Shown here: positions 10,236 through 22,204 of the stretch, in pieces
Layout of the letters: every line of letters begins with the position of its first letter
Numbering within the stretch: the stretch's first letter is position 1
Assembly (NCBI GenBank): GCA_029215795.1
Contig: JARDYH010000003.1
Coordinates: 91,730,609 to 91,794,608, forward strand
Length of the DNA: 64,000 bases
Reading direction: 5' to 3'
From: Anniella stebbinsi
Lineage: Eukaryota; Chordata; Lepidosauria; Squamata; Anniellidae
The notes under the pieces: generated by a model
Told to the model about the DNA's origin: nothing
Databases searched by the model: none
Seen by the model: the letters and a program-made list of their open reading frames with translations, nothing else
Translations under genes and position numbers: made by a program

Positions 10236-12311
10236 ATGGTGTGGGTACCCATGAGAAATTACATGTGGCCTCCCCCCACATACACCTTGGGGGGACAGTG
10301 TTATTATATTCTGAGATGGATAGTTTCTTTTATTGTTAAAATTTAGATAAAGGAGTCTTAAAATAGCACATATCTAAACTTTTAAAAAAGAACAAACCTG
10401 GAAAGCTCAGCCACAAGCATCACAGTATATGTACTTCCAAGTAAACCTCAAAGGCTGGTGTGTGTGTTGTTGTACTTGGAAGAACAAGAGACCAGTGTTC
10501 TCAGCCTCTGAAATTTCAGGTGTCAACCATTTTAGGCGCTTTGTATGACAAGGTGATCCCCCCCCTTTAGTCCTGGCAAACACAGGTCTCATCTGTCAGC
10601 TGAAATGTCAACAAGACAGCATGGCAAAATACTCAATTAATTCTTCTCCACTCCTCATGTTGAAGGCCAGAGCGTTTGTAGCAAGACCCTTGGACTATTG
10701 GCAAATTGTACTATTCACCCCTATTGTTTGCTCACAAATTGAAAATAGGATTGTTGTTATCTTTCCATTATTGAATTGTTCCAGCCATTTCAGCCTCATT
10801 CCAGCATATTGGGGCTGAGAAACCAGTACTCTTTCAAACCAGTTCAACATAGACTTGTTGCTATTAAGTTCACCTCCAGATACCTGCCAGATTCGAATGG
10901 ACTCAGCCCCCTGTGCTTCTAATTTATTCGTTTAATGATAGTTTTAATTTTTGTTCTGAACATGTTCTTATTATTGTTAGTCAGGTTCAGTACCATTTTG
11001 GAGGGTGAAAAGGTGGGGTGTAAACAAAATTCGATATAAGAATATGGTAGTGTAAGGCTTAGTACTTGAGATCTACCAGACCAATTTTACTCATTGTGGT
11101 TTTAAAATGAAGCTTGAGCAGTGTAGACATGCGGAAAATGTTGAACTTTAATACCAATTAATTTCCTCCACACCAAATAGGTAGGGCCACCCCTCAGCCA
11201 GCAGGATGACGGACAGCCCTGCTCAACCAAGCAGTGTGGTGTGAAGGCGGGTCCTGGGCACAGCCATGCCGTTAGGCTGTCACCACCAGTGGGGAAAGGG
11301 AAGCAGATGGAAACAGCAACTGAGGCACACAAGGAAAGCAGAGGGGATTCACTATACATGAGCCGCATTTGCATTATTCATGAGCCTCTCTGTGGTGAGA
11401 GGACTGAGGAGCCAGAAAGCGGGAAAGGAGCAGGATTACTCGCACCCATGGGGACATAGGGTTTACACTAGAAAATAAATAAGTTGCCCTCAGGCGTTAG
11501 TTCCACACATTCAAAGAATGCATGGAAATGGGAACAGTACCATGGATGCTGCCCCCCACTTCCAATATTCACCTCACAGAGCTCTGCAGTTTGGATGCAA
11601 ATCATGAAAGGGTAGCCTGCAACCAGAGATTGTGCCCAATGCACAGTGGAGGACAGCGTGGAGCCAGTGGAGGACAGGGACAGTGGAGGACAGGGACCTT
11701 TGCAGGTGGCACCAAAGCACACACCTTGCAGCAAAGAAGACATGGCGGATACTTTCTCAGTCCTGTGCTTGCTGACTTTTAAATGTACCTGCCTTGGTCT
11801 AAGCTGTGTCCCAGTAGGCGGCACAGGATTGACAGACTAATTGTTTTGGAATGACATAACTATGCGAACACCTCTCTTCTCTTAAAAAAAAAGAAAAGAA
11901 AGCACACTTTATGAATGTGGATGATATAATAGGAACCTACGCCGTACCATCAGTGTACATTAAACTTCCTCTTCCTAGGGAGATTGCTGTTTTAGTTTTT
12001 AATAGCAAACTAGGTGGCAGCAATCTGTAATGCTAAGCAACAGATGCTGTGTTAATGGATTGTAACCGAATTGCATCCCATTCCCACCGTGGCAAAAGTT
12101 GCACGCTTTATATACAGCAAGTGCCTGAGAATTAAATGCATCTGCAGCAATGAGGACTCCTACAAAACAGGGGAACAACCCTGCAGGTAGCTGGCAAAAC
12201 AAATGACAGAGGGTGCGGACTTCAGGTGTCACGGTATGTCAAATCAGATCAGCAGATCAGTGACTGGAACAGCAGAGCGTGTGCATTGCAAAGAAAATAT
12301 ATTGAGATTTT
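10236..12311. other. Unique sequence; minor repeats only
   Basis: No gene recognised. A LINE-tail-like stretch lies at 10920-11040. A small GGAGGACAG-type tandem (about three units) lies at 11645-11697. A 118-codon minus-strand frame (11468-11824) shows no domain motif. Confidence 0.4.
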
Positions 12312-12545
12312 GGCTGAATTCGGACAACACGATAGTCAATGGTGGGGTAATAATCAACTTTACAGTTGTTCATCTAGGGGGTACTCCCCACACAATATGG
12401 TAATAAATAAACAACTGTGGTGTGGATTAGGATCAGCGCTGAGTTGACTATGGCAGCATTCGGACGACATGATAATCAATACAACTGACGATTGTTGTCC
12501 CCCCCCCCCCCCCCCGGTTGCTTAATGTGTCGTCCGAATTCAGCC
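12312..12545. mobile_element. Family G palindromic MITE, copy G2 (TSD TTT)
   Basis: Starts GGCTGAATTCGGACAACACG and ends GTGTCGTCCGAATTCAGCC; TTT on both sides is a plausible 3-bp duplication. It is very similar to G1. A run of 17 C at 12499-12515 replaces the corresponding G1 sequence. Confidence 0.8.
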
Positions 12546-12716
12546 TTTGTGTTTCTTACCTTTACAAAGGCTGACCTCAAATTATACATCACACACACAC
12601 ACAAAGCTTTCTTAGAATCTCAGTAACTTTCCCCCTCTAAACCATGGAGATTCCTTGCACCATTAAAACCCTGGGAAAGCCTTGATTTCTGATCCTTGAA
12701 ATGATGTGCAGACTCG

Positions 12717-13135
12717 TAGGGTCACCATATGTCAGGAAAAACCAGGACATGTCAGGATTTTTGGCAACAAATCCGGGAAGGGGGGGAATTATGAAATTTG
12801 AAGAAAGATCCGGATTTTTTTCCCATCCTCCCCCCACCCAAAGGGCAGCTCTACTTGATAGTCAATGGGAATTAACAAAAATGCTTACAGCTCCGTCATT
12901 TTTAAAGTTAAAGAGATGAAACTTGGCACTTTGATAGCTCTTAAGTAGGGCTTTATCTGTGCCAAGTTTGAAGCAGATCCATTCATTCACTGATTTTTAG
13001 GAATTTTTAAAAGTTTGAGGTTTTAATTTTTTTTTATGTCATTTTTAAAGAAAAAGAGATGGAACTTGGCACTTTTATAGCTCTTAAGTAGGGCTTTATC
13101 TGTGCTAAGTTTGAAGTAGGTCCGTTCATCCATTG
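12717..13135. mobile_element. hAT-like element H with internal duplication
   Basis: The left edge TAGGGTCACCATATG resembles the ends of families A and B. Inside, a unit of about 85 bp (AAAGAGATG..ACTTGGCAC to GAAG..G.TCC.TTCAT) occurs twice, at 12906-12990 and 13053-13137. No right terminal repeat was found, so the right limit is approximate. Confidence 0.45.
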
Positions 13136-13171
13136 AGTACAGAGTTGGACATGGTGCTATTTTTCAGTTAG

Positions 13172-13775
13172 ACCCGGGATGGGGAATCCACAGGGATTTC
13201 CAATTTGGCCCACAAATTTCTTCTGCTTTTGTATCCAATCAGTGATCAGAAATAAGAGGGTATTTCAAGACATTTACGCTTTCAATACCCCTCATAGAAT
13301 TAAGCTGTTGCTTATATGTCTGAAAGCTGTTGCAGTGGGGCTTATTCCTGTGCAGAAGTGCATGGCGTTGGGCTCTGTTTAGAATGCCCGAAAGCTGTTG
13401 CATGCCTGAAAGCTCAGGTGTAAGCTGGGGCTTACACCTGAGTAGATATGCATAGGAATGAGCTGTGTTCTTTATGGCTGAAAACTATAGCATAGGGGTT
13501 TACTTCTGACTAGACATTCATAGAATTGAGGTGAGGTTGTGTGTCTGAAAGCTGTTGCAATGGAGTTTGCTTCTGAGTAGAAATGCAGAGAAATGAGCTA
13601 TGGCTTGTATGCCTGGTGGGAAAATGTCCAAATTGGTATGAAGTCCGTCTTGCTCCATCCACGCTGTCCTTGGCACCACGCCCTGTGTCAGTCCTGCCCA
13701 CTCCTGGAATGTGGTTCCTGAGACCCAAATTGAAGTCCACCCCCTCCCAGCTAAAAAAGATTCTTCATCCCTAGG
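13172..13775. mobile_element. hAT-like element containing degenerate tandem repeats
   Basis: The left CCGGGATGGGGAATCC and the reverse complement of the right end (CCTAGGGATGAAGAATC) align as terminal inverted repeats. Between them an 80-90 bp unit built on CTGAAAGCTGTTGCA..GGGGCTTA..CTGAGTAGA..GCATAG recurs about four times (13290-13610). It is non-coding. Confidence 0.45.
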
Positions 13776-15239
13776 ATTGTAAAACAGGTATTACCCATGA
13801 TGCTGAGCTCTCTAGAAACCTGAGCACTTGTAAGTTATTTGTGAAGTTCCCAATGGGCTGAATGTGCCCATTTGATTCCTTGAATTGGCCGTGAATATAG
13901 TACCCATGCAATCATGTAAAACAGTATGTACTACTCACATAGTCTGTGTACTTTCAGTAACCATATGAAATTAATAATGGAAGCCAGCTTCCAAATAATA
14001 TGTTTATCCTTTGGTTTATAGCAATGTGAATTTTATGCAGATTAGCCCCAGGTTTACACTTCAGCCAAGTTATTTATGCAAAGAATATGGACTCAAACAT
14101 GAAAAGTACAACGTCTTGATTTCTGGCATTTTCTAAAGCTAACGTAGTTTCTGCTTCTCACTCTGTATTACTCCCTGCTGGTGGGAAATTCCATTAAATG
14201 GCATATCCCACTGAGAGCGACAACCACGCTGTTAGCTGAATGGTGATATATGAGGACCATTATATGCTGTCGTCGGAGTGCCACAATACAGTGCTTGAAT
14301 GCTGCAAACTTATACATTATGTTAGCTGCAGTTACACGGTGAAGTGTGATAAAATATCAGATGAATCCAAGACATTTCATGCATGTGAGTGTATATAATG
14401 TGAGCACATGCGCATAAGGATCATTCCTATTTGCATCCCTGAGTTTGACTCCCAAAGTTGCCTTGCTGAATCAGGCCAAGTTCCATATGTTTCAACATTG
14501 AGTTCCCAACATAGCTTGATGCCTCTGTGTGCCCCCAAAACAGCTGAACATGATGGTCTTACTCGCCTGTGTATCCCAGCGTCAGTTGTTCCGACATATT
14601 CTGCCTCTGCATGTGGAGGCTTCCGTTTAGCTATCACGGCTGATTCTTAGTGACAGAACGGTCCCCTGTGAATTTATCTAGCACTTTACAGAAGGCCCTG
14701 GTTTCAATACAGAGCAGAGCTAGCAAGGTTGCATAGCACGTCAAGTTATGTGAAGCTATCACTCAGTGATCTCTTTGCAAACCTTGCACTTTATCCAAAT
14801 ACATGCATTTATTTACTGTCATCTTTTTGGCGCCAGGCAAAAATGTACTTATTTCCCCAGGAATTTGAACATTAGTTATGGCCCAGTTGCAGTGGGATGC
14901 TTTTGTGAAGTTCATTCTAGGCTACGAACAGGGGGAGGGGGGAGATTTTGTATATTTGTGGATAAACACTTTCGTATTGTACTGTTTTAGATTATGTCTT
15001 GTGTTTATTTTTAATCTGTATTATTGTGCTGATTATTGTTGATATTGATTTAGTTTCTTTTCTTTTCTTCTTTTCATTTCTGTTATATAAATCATGGCTT
15101 TCTGTATTGTGTGTGTGTGTACAGGTTGCTTCGAAACTGCTTTTTTTGGTGGGAAGCAGTGCATAAATTTAATGAATTAATAATAATGTTAAAAAGAAAG
15201 TTTCTTTCTCTCTACCCAGGCATGCCAATCTATGACTAA
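13776..15239. other. Unique sequence; LINE-tail-like stretch near the end
   Basis: No gene recognised. Positions 15000-15175 look like a LINE 3' tail (TTTTTAATCTGTATTATTG through AATTAATAATAAT). Confidence 0.4.
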
Positions 15240-15480
15240 TCAGAGTAGCCGGCAAAACGGTGGCTTTTATTGTGCCATTGCCCTGTCTCATTAATGGATT
15301 TTTTTGGGGTTCCAGACAACATCTTCCACTTGTAACCTTCCTATGTTTTTTAACCACTTCTTTCATCTTTTTTCTCACTGAAAAAAAAAACACCTTAAGG
15401 AGAAAAAGAAGGAATAGCTTCACAATGCCTTCTAAGCAATAGCCTTATGCACCTCCGTCTGGAAGCACCTTGTAGCAACA
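15240..15480 (+). repeat. Dispersed repeat N, copy 2
   Basis: Related to 3360-3610 in the same orientation and the same order of motifs. An A homopolymer sits at 15380-15389. Confidence 0.45.
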
Positions 15481-15619
15481 ATTCTAAATACATTTACATA
15501 GGACTGGGGCTTACTTCTGGGTGAACATGGATAAGAATTTGTACTTATATCTCCACCATAATGGGCCCTTCCAGGTATGTGCAATAAAGATACAGTAGAA
15601 ATACTTTATTTACTCTAGA

Positions 15620-15735
15620 ACAGCCTTCCCCAACCTGGTGCCCTCCAGATGTGTAGGATGGCAACTCCCATCATTCCCAGCTAGCACAGCCACTGAGAGT
15701 TGCAGTCCAGAAGGCACCAGGTTGGGGAAGACTGT
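15620..15735. mobile_element. Family L palindromic hAT MITE, copy L2
   Basis: ACAGCCTTCCCCAACCTGG faces CCAGGTTGGGGAAGACTGT. TCTAGA lies at both edges as part of a likely 8-bp duplication. It is a 116-bp non-coding foldback element. Confidence 0.8.
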
Positions 15736-15739
15736 TCTA

Positions 15740-16524
15740 GAAAGATTTTCCATCTTTTGGGTTGATTATTCGTTAAAACAAACTCACTGAATGTAAATGG
15801 AGCAAGGGAGAGGGCAAGAGGATCTAAAGCTTTATTTATTCAGGGAAATCTTTCTGCAGCACTATCTATAAATATGTATAATATCTTTAAAAGCCTCAAG
15901 ACACACATGTTTTTCACTGCTTATAGAATTACAAGGTGTCTTCAAAGCGAACTTTTAAAGAATACCAATATTTTAAATTAAAACTATTTGGGAGCAGCTT
16001 ATAGTATTCAGAAAAGGCCGAGGGCTGCCTCTTGTAACAAAATGCATAATGAAAAGATGCCATTCAGTCCAAGCAAAGGGAACGAGCACATTCTAGCAAT
16101 CTTCAGAGAGGGTGTTTATTCATGCATTAATAAAGGCTGTAAACAGGGCACTGATATATTTAGCTTTGACATGTAGCGTTTATTCTCCTTTTATTCCAAC
16201 TCTTTGAGAATGATGATGCTCCAATGTGTTCTTCAACCCTGTGATATTTCTCACCCTTGCAATTTAAAATTTGGCCCTCAAAATGCTTGAAAGGGATGCA
16301 GACAACTTAGGGCTTGATTCAGACATAACGAGAAATCATGGTTTCCTGCTATGAAAATGAGCCATGGCAAGCTGTGGGCTCGTGCGCTCCTCCCTTCTTC
16401 ACTTTTTAGCCTGTGAAGCGGAGATCAACAGCTCTGCTTTTGATTTTAAACAAACCACAATCTAAACACGGGGAAACTGTAGTTCATTTAAATGATGGTT
16501 AGTGAGAAAGACCCAGGATGAAAT
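15740..16524. other. Unique AT-rich sequence
   Basis: No gene or element recognised. Confidence 0.4.
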
Positions 16525-16690
16525 TAAGAACATAAGACGAGCCATGCTGGATCAGACCAAGGTTCCATCTGGTCCAGCACTCTGTTCATACAGTGGTCAA
16601 CCAGATGTCGACTAGGGACCCACAAGCAGGTCATGGGTGCAACAGCACCGTCCCATCCATGTTCCCCAACAACTGGAGTATATGCCCTCT
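16525..16690 (-). mobile_element. CR1 LINE 3' fragment
   Basis: GAACATAAGACGAGCCATGCTGG.. followed by a GTCCAGCACTCTGTTCA segment is the reverse complement of a CR1 3' untranslated end, as also seen at 51149 and in sense orientation at 61930. Only the 3' end is present, as usual for CR1. Confidence 0.75.
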
Positions 16691-18511
16691 GCCTGGGCTT
16701 CTGGCAACCAATCAGGGGTCGCCATCCGCCCGGGAACGCCTCCGTCTCAACACTGGAGCAAGGACAGTCTTTGTAACAACAACTTCTTTATTCAGCCTTC
16801 CAGGACTTTCATTACCACAGTGTGTAGTGTTCATTACTGCCCCCTCTGGTAGCCTGAAAGAATGCATCCTTGATAATTTCTATATATTACAGCTAGAATA
16901 GGCCTTATTTGTCTACCCTGCCATTTAATTCTTTTGCCTATGGTGACCTGCATGATTTGTGGAGGACGTCATGCATGCTTGGAAGAAAAGAAAAAGCAGC
17001 GGGATGCAACAGCCGATCAAATGACAATGAGGCTGAAGGACATTGAGGGTAAAGGAGATGGTAGAAAATGGGGAACAAAACAATGTTGAACTACAGTGAC
17101 TTGCAAAAGGTGAGTATTTGGTGGTAATTTATTCAGGAGTATCAAATGCAGTATTTGAAGCAAAGATCAAAATGACCAACAAGCTCATTATCGCCGGAAT
17201 CATTATAAAACAATTAGAACTGTTCCCTTAGGAGAAAGCAAGCTCAATAGATAAGACAAATGACTTCTGGCTATTCCCCTTGTTTTCTCGTTCTTTCTCT
17301 CCTTCCTCCACATGATTCACTCAGCAGCACTACTTTGAGGGTTGATGGATGCAACTATGAAACTCTGTGCGCGCACACCGTTGAGTAAATGATTGCTCTG
17401 GACTAAGAGCTAGAAGACCCAATACAACCAAGGCCAGTTTTGAATGGCTTTGCTGGTAGAGTAATGTCCCCAGAGGTTCTGTCCTTTAGTGGTATTCTGC
17501 TTGAGATGATTCCTAGCTTGCTGCTAAACTGCTTGCAAGCCTGGAGTCAAACCTCAGCCATCTTGTATGCTGCCTAGCATCTGAGTCACTTTTTAAATAA
17601 TAGATATTATTACTGCCTCTCTCCCACTCACGGCCCTGAAGCATTCAGGAAAGCATGGGGGGACATAGAAAACAAGCCACGGAGTTCAGGCAAAGAGTTT
17701 TGCTTCTAGGTCAGGATCCCCTTTTCCGCATGCAGCAGAGAGTGGGCAATTCCATCACTGGAATGATGAACCCAGGCAGGATGCTGCCTCTTGCAAGACA
17801 CTGCAACTGACGGAAAGGATTGTGTGTCTCCCCCCCACCCCAGCAAATGCATGTTCCAGAGTGTTTGATTTCTTTAAAGCATTGCCCTCCACTCCCTCCC
17901 TCCTTTTTCTTTTAGGAGCATCTCAATGAAATGACATAAACAAAACCGAAGCCCAACGTTCAAGATTCCGCATCCAGTCCTTGCGTCTTGTGCAGCGCTT
18001 CATAACCTCTCGGCCTCAAATGTCAAATGTGTGAGAGGGAGCTGTAGCTGCACCTGGCACCCGGCCAATATCAAATTAATTTCCTTCCCCGTAAAACAGT
18101 TCTGGTTTCATAGCAAGGAGCTTTGTTGTCCAGCTGTCCTGGAATGAATGAGTTTCTGTTTTCCACATTGCCTGTTTGATGAAGGCAAGGTTCTGTATTA
18201 CTCTCCCTTCCAAATGGCAACTTAGCTATGAGAACATTGTTCAGTTGTGGGGGCGAAGAGACATTACTATTAAATATCAATCTAGACTTTGTCATATTTA
18301 GAATTGACCGACTGAAATCAATGGGACTTAAGTTATTTATGGCCAACATAATTGATCATTGATTTTGGTAGGTTACCTAAGTAAGGTTAAGTCTGGATCG
18401 AACCCATTATTATTTGGACAGTGGCCCTGGGCTCGTTCACTGTCTCAGTGGCAATTACAGATGATAGGAGGGCATGCCCATTTTAACTGCTTATTGAGTG
18501 GAAGCCATATT
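16691..18511. other. Unique sequence, no gene seen
   Basis: 16740-16860 has an LTR-like look (a TTCTTTATTCA motif) without a second copy, so it is not called. The rest is unrecognised. Confidence 0.35.
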
Positions 18512-18742
18512 GAGCTTTTCTACATGAGGCATTTCTTTTCCCAGTTTTTTTTAGAGCAGAGAAAATTGTGTATTATTTCTGAAAGTAAAAAAAAAAAAAA
18601 GTTTCCTACCTGCGTAATTGTTTTATCCTGCTGTAGCACAGCACCACCTACAGGTTATGTAGAGGAAAGGAAAAGTTCTTTGTGTACAGCTTGAATCTCA
18701 ATTCTGGGACAAATGGACTAACAGCCTTGTGTATAAAAACTA
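18512..18742 (+). mobile_element. Family M MITE-like repeat, copy M2
   Basis: Starts GAGCTTTTCTACATGAGGC. It carries GCACCACCTACAGG at 18641-18654 (a CTCF-core-like motif on the minus strand), then ATTCTGGGACA and AGCCTTGTGTA at the end. An A homopolymer splits it at 18586-18600. Confidence 0.6.
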
Positions 18743-19359
18743 ATTATGTGTTTCGCTTACTCCAAATCTTAATGACCTCAGCATATAGATTTGAATGACA
18801 AGAAAGTTCAAATTGCTGTAGAGTAGCAGTGCCCATAGTTGTAAGAAATCTCATTTTACAGAATCATGCTCTTTGAAATGTGGGTCACAATTTAGCAACT
18901 GGGATTATATCTTTACAAGTGGAGTCCCACAACAAAATAATGCCATGCATGTGTTATCTGAGGCTGTGGCTAGGGGGAAGGTGTTTGAAAAACCAAAATA
19001 TTAAGACCTGGGTCTTAATTTATGTGCAAATTTTATTTGTCTCTTGATTTTTCAATATTTTAAAAGCACAACCAGTCTGCATGCAAGTCAGGATTCTTCA
19101 TACAATGTAGTGCTTGCTTTGGCCAGGGAGAAGATCTAAGGGAGCAATTTAAGCAACCCCACCTCTGGCCTGCAATATTAACAGTAGACTACATTGCAGG
19201 ACTGCTGTAATCTGCTCTATCTCAGCAGAGCCTTCCTTCCTGCAATTGGGACATAACAGTGAACTACACAGCAGGGTTATTATATACTATTCTCTCAGCC
19301 CAATTTGCAAGTTACTGATAAAAGCAATGGATATCATGGCAGGATTTTTGTAAGGTACT
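18743..19359. other. Unique sequence, no gene seen
   Basis: Short frames only. Confidence 0.4.
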
Positions 19360-19705
19360 GAGCTTCTCTACACCAGGTTGTTTATCCCGCAACTTTAGCA
19401 GGGCTTTTGCTTCTGGATTCTTTGCAGGATTAAGATTGGCCCTTTACACTCACTTCCCTTCTTTTTTTCTGGAGATTTCCTTTCACTGAGAGTTCTGTAT
19501 GTTTCATTATACAGCCACTAAATGGTGCTGTGGTACAGCTGCAGTTAATGTGAAACGCCATAACATGGCGGGATTCAACCTGGCAATTAAAATAGTGCAT
19601 TTTCCCCATTACAAATAAAGCTGCAGAAATGGTCACAAACTACAGGAGAGGTCCTGGAGGTTGATAACATAATGTAAAGAACCCACAAATGTCAGTAATT
19701 TTTGT
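19360..19705 (+). mobile_element. Family M MITE-like repeat, copy M3
   Basis: Starts GAGCTTCTCTACACCAGG. It holds GGATTCTTTGCAGGATTAAGATTGG (shared with M4), CCACTAAATGGTGC at 19515-19528, and the late GGAGGTTGATAACATAATGTAAAG segment. It has no coding capacity. Confidence 0.6.
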
Positions 19706-19993
19706 GGGGAGGGGTTACCTCCTTAGGGTTTCCCCCCTAAACCTCAGGTTTACCCTGAGTCTGTCGATAACTCTCTCTTGTGTATGGTTGGTGTGGTTTG
19801 AGGTCCAGCTCTCTGAGCCTGGAAGACTCAAAATCTGCATTCGTTTATAACAAGGGTGAGGAGCCTCTTTCAGCCTGAGGGCTGAATCCAATTTTAGGGA
19901 AGTTCTTGCTGGCCATATTCCAGTGCCGGTTCTTGCAAAAAGCAAAGGGAATAGGGCAGGGGTGGGCCCAAACTGCAAGCATATTGTACTTTA

Positions 19994-20380
19994 GAGCTCT
20001 TACTGCCCGTAACTAAGGGTTTCACATCATGAGGCTAAAATCTTGCACCCCTACTGAGGCTTCTGCTTCTAGATTCTTTGCAGGAATAAGATTGGCTTCT
20101 TTACATGGGCGGACACGTGCTTTGATTAGGGGAATACCTTTCTATATGTTTTATTTTACAGCCATTAGATGGCGCTGTGATTATAGCTCCAGAATTTCAC
20201 TAGAAAGAATTGCACTTTGATGTTTCCTTATCAGGTTTCCCCCAATATTTTTGAAAGCAGGATAAAGGTCAAAAAGCATGGGAGACGCCCTGGAGGTTGA
20301 CAACGTTGTGTAAAGGACTTGCAAATGTCCATGGATGTCCAGTCACGAGCGTGCAATAAAAGCCTTGTGTAATTAAGCTC
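19994..20380 (+). mobile_element. Family M MITE-like repeat, copy M4
   Basis: GAGCTCTTACT at the left faces TAATTAAGCTC at the right. CCATTAGATGGCGC (20162-20175) is the best plus-strand CTCF-core-like match in the window. The tail CACGAGCGTGCAATAAAAG is shared with M5 and, in diverged form, M7. Confidence 0.65.
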
Positions 20381-20385
20381 TAAGC

Positions 20386-22009
20386 TTTAGAAGAGGAACC
20401 TCAACCTTTTAAAACTGGAAAAAAACTGTTCAAAAGCCAGGAAATCACCAAACAATTAACAGTTGGGCGAAGGCTGGGGCCTGGGGAAGCTGAAAGGGCC
20501 AGATCGGGACCCCAAGAGTTCTGAATTTAGCTCCCTGGTCTGAGGTTCCCCATTCCTGATATTGATGATGATGATGATGAATATTTCCCCATTCTGGGAT
20601 ACTTGATGTGCTTTGCTCCTATAGTTTGGAAGCTATTGCTGTTGAACTAAGATGAAAGCCAGGCCTTGCATGGGTGGTGAAGCTGCGATAATTCTGAGTG
20701 TGGCCCAACCTAATGGAAAGGTATATTCTAGAATATAATTTGTTTGAGAAATGATGGCTGTATGAATGAATGGGTTGTGTTATGTGTGACAATGGATGTG
20801 AGTATGTGTTATGTGTGGACATGTATGAATGGATGTGTCTGTTTATGAGAAAGAGGGTGTGGGGTAGCCCTCCCCACTTCAGTTTTGAACCCATCCACAT
20901 TTTGCAAAGGTTCCACTTACTTTTGCCATGGGCTTGGGAATGTGGCCTTGAGATTGTACTAAACATGTACTACATGAGTTTAGTGCAAACTCTGGGTTTT
21001 TTTAAAGTCTAGATACCAAACAGTGTAAGAAAACGTAATAAAATATACTATAATCTCAACAGAGAGAACACATATTAAATCATTATAGTGTTTTCAGCTG
21101 GGCAGAATGGATTCTTAAGGATCCAGGATTATGACAGAAGGAAAGAAAACAGCAAAATATGAATATGATGTTCCGTCTCCTTTGAGAAATGAACTCGGCT
21201 ACATCTCTGCAGTTACATGTGCAGCTTGTTTAATTTGGTCTGCAAGCTACTCATTCTTTATTCATTGGGTAGAATTGCTAAGTAATGTATACGGGATTAA
21301 ATCTTAACTCCGCACAGCTTTCTGACAAAGCATGCACTAAGGACTTCTACTGCAGATCTCTCTCGATATCACAATGCACATATGCCCTTCAACTTGACTA
21401 ATGAAGACAATGGAAAGTTGGAATTTTAGCCTGTATTGGAATCTTTCAGGGGAAACTGTTTGAATTTTACCCACCTCACAAGCAGGAGTATCAATTTGTG
21501 TTCCAGGAGCAGCAGGTGAAAATGTTTTGGGGAACAAAGTGGACCCCCAAGGTTCATGGAGTTCAAAAGCCTATCCTTAGAATTGTAACAAAACAAGTAC
21601 TTCAAGGTTGTTTCTTGTAGTTATTTTTTTGTAGCTTATAATAACCAGAAATATAGGTGAGCTCAAGCACACACATATTACATCTCCATACTCGCTGCCT
21701 TCATATTTGCTTGTTATGTGAGCTGGGGAAGGAGTATAGGGAGTGTTTTTATTATTTTCATTCTGTTTGTCCTATCTAGTTTTTCTATCTATTTATTAAA
21801 TGTACGTTTTATTTACTTTGTAACGCTTGCACTCTATGAGTGATGTGATTATTGGGTTCTACGCAATTTACCAATCAATAATTGAGAATCAAATCCATAA
21901 TTGAGATTCAGTGAAATCATGAGTGCACACAGTAGAAAGGATTCAATTGCAAATTTTACACCAACCACAAAATATTCAGGGAGTGTTTATATTTGAGAAT
22001 CCTATATTC
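20386..22009. other. Unique sequence
   Basis: No gene recognised. GATGAT repeats occur near 20562-20580, and a TATG/GTGTG-rich patch near 20760-20850 creates a 115-codon minus-strand frame without domain signals. Confidence 0.4.
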
Positions 22010-22171
22010 CAAATGCATTCCAGTGGAATTTTAGAATGTTTTTATGATGTTTTATTGCTGTTTTAATAATGTGCACCATGTTTTTAATCAGTTTAATGTA
22101 TTTTATTATATTTTATATTTACTGTTGTTCCCCGCCTCGATCCAAATGGAGAGGCATGTAAGAAATAAATA
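22010..22171 (+). repeat. LINE 3' tail ending in (ATT)n
   Basis: TTTTATTGCTGTTTTAATAATG through GTTCCCCGCCTCGATCC and AGAGGCATGTAAGAAATAAAT is a familiar 3' tail of lizard L2/CR1-type LINEs. It leads straight into the ATT repeat at 22172. Confidence 0.55.
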
Positions 22172-22200
22172 TATTATTATTATTATTATTATTATTATTA
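22172..22200 (+). repeat. (ATT)n microsatellite
   Basis: Simple trinucleotide tract at the end of a LINE tail. Similar tracts lie at 26463-26501, 29701-29736, 30053-30090, 39818-39861 and 53141-53173. Confidence 0.9.
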
Positions 22201-22204
22201 GACC

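Noticed and set aside
16740..16870. LTR-like segment
   Set aside because: No second copy or terminal dinucleotides found.
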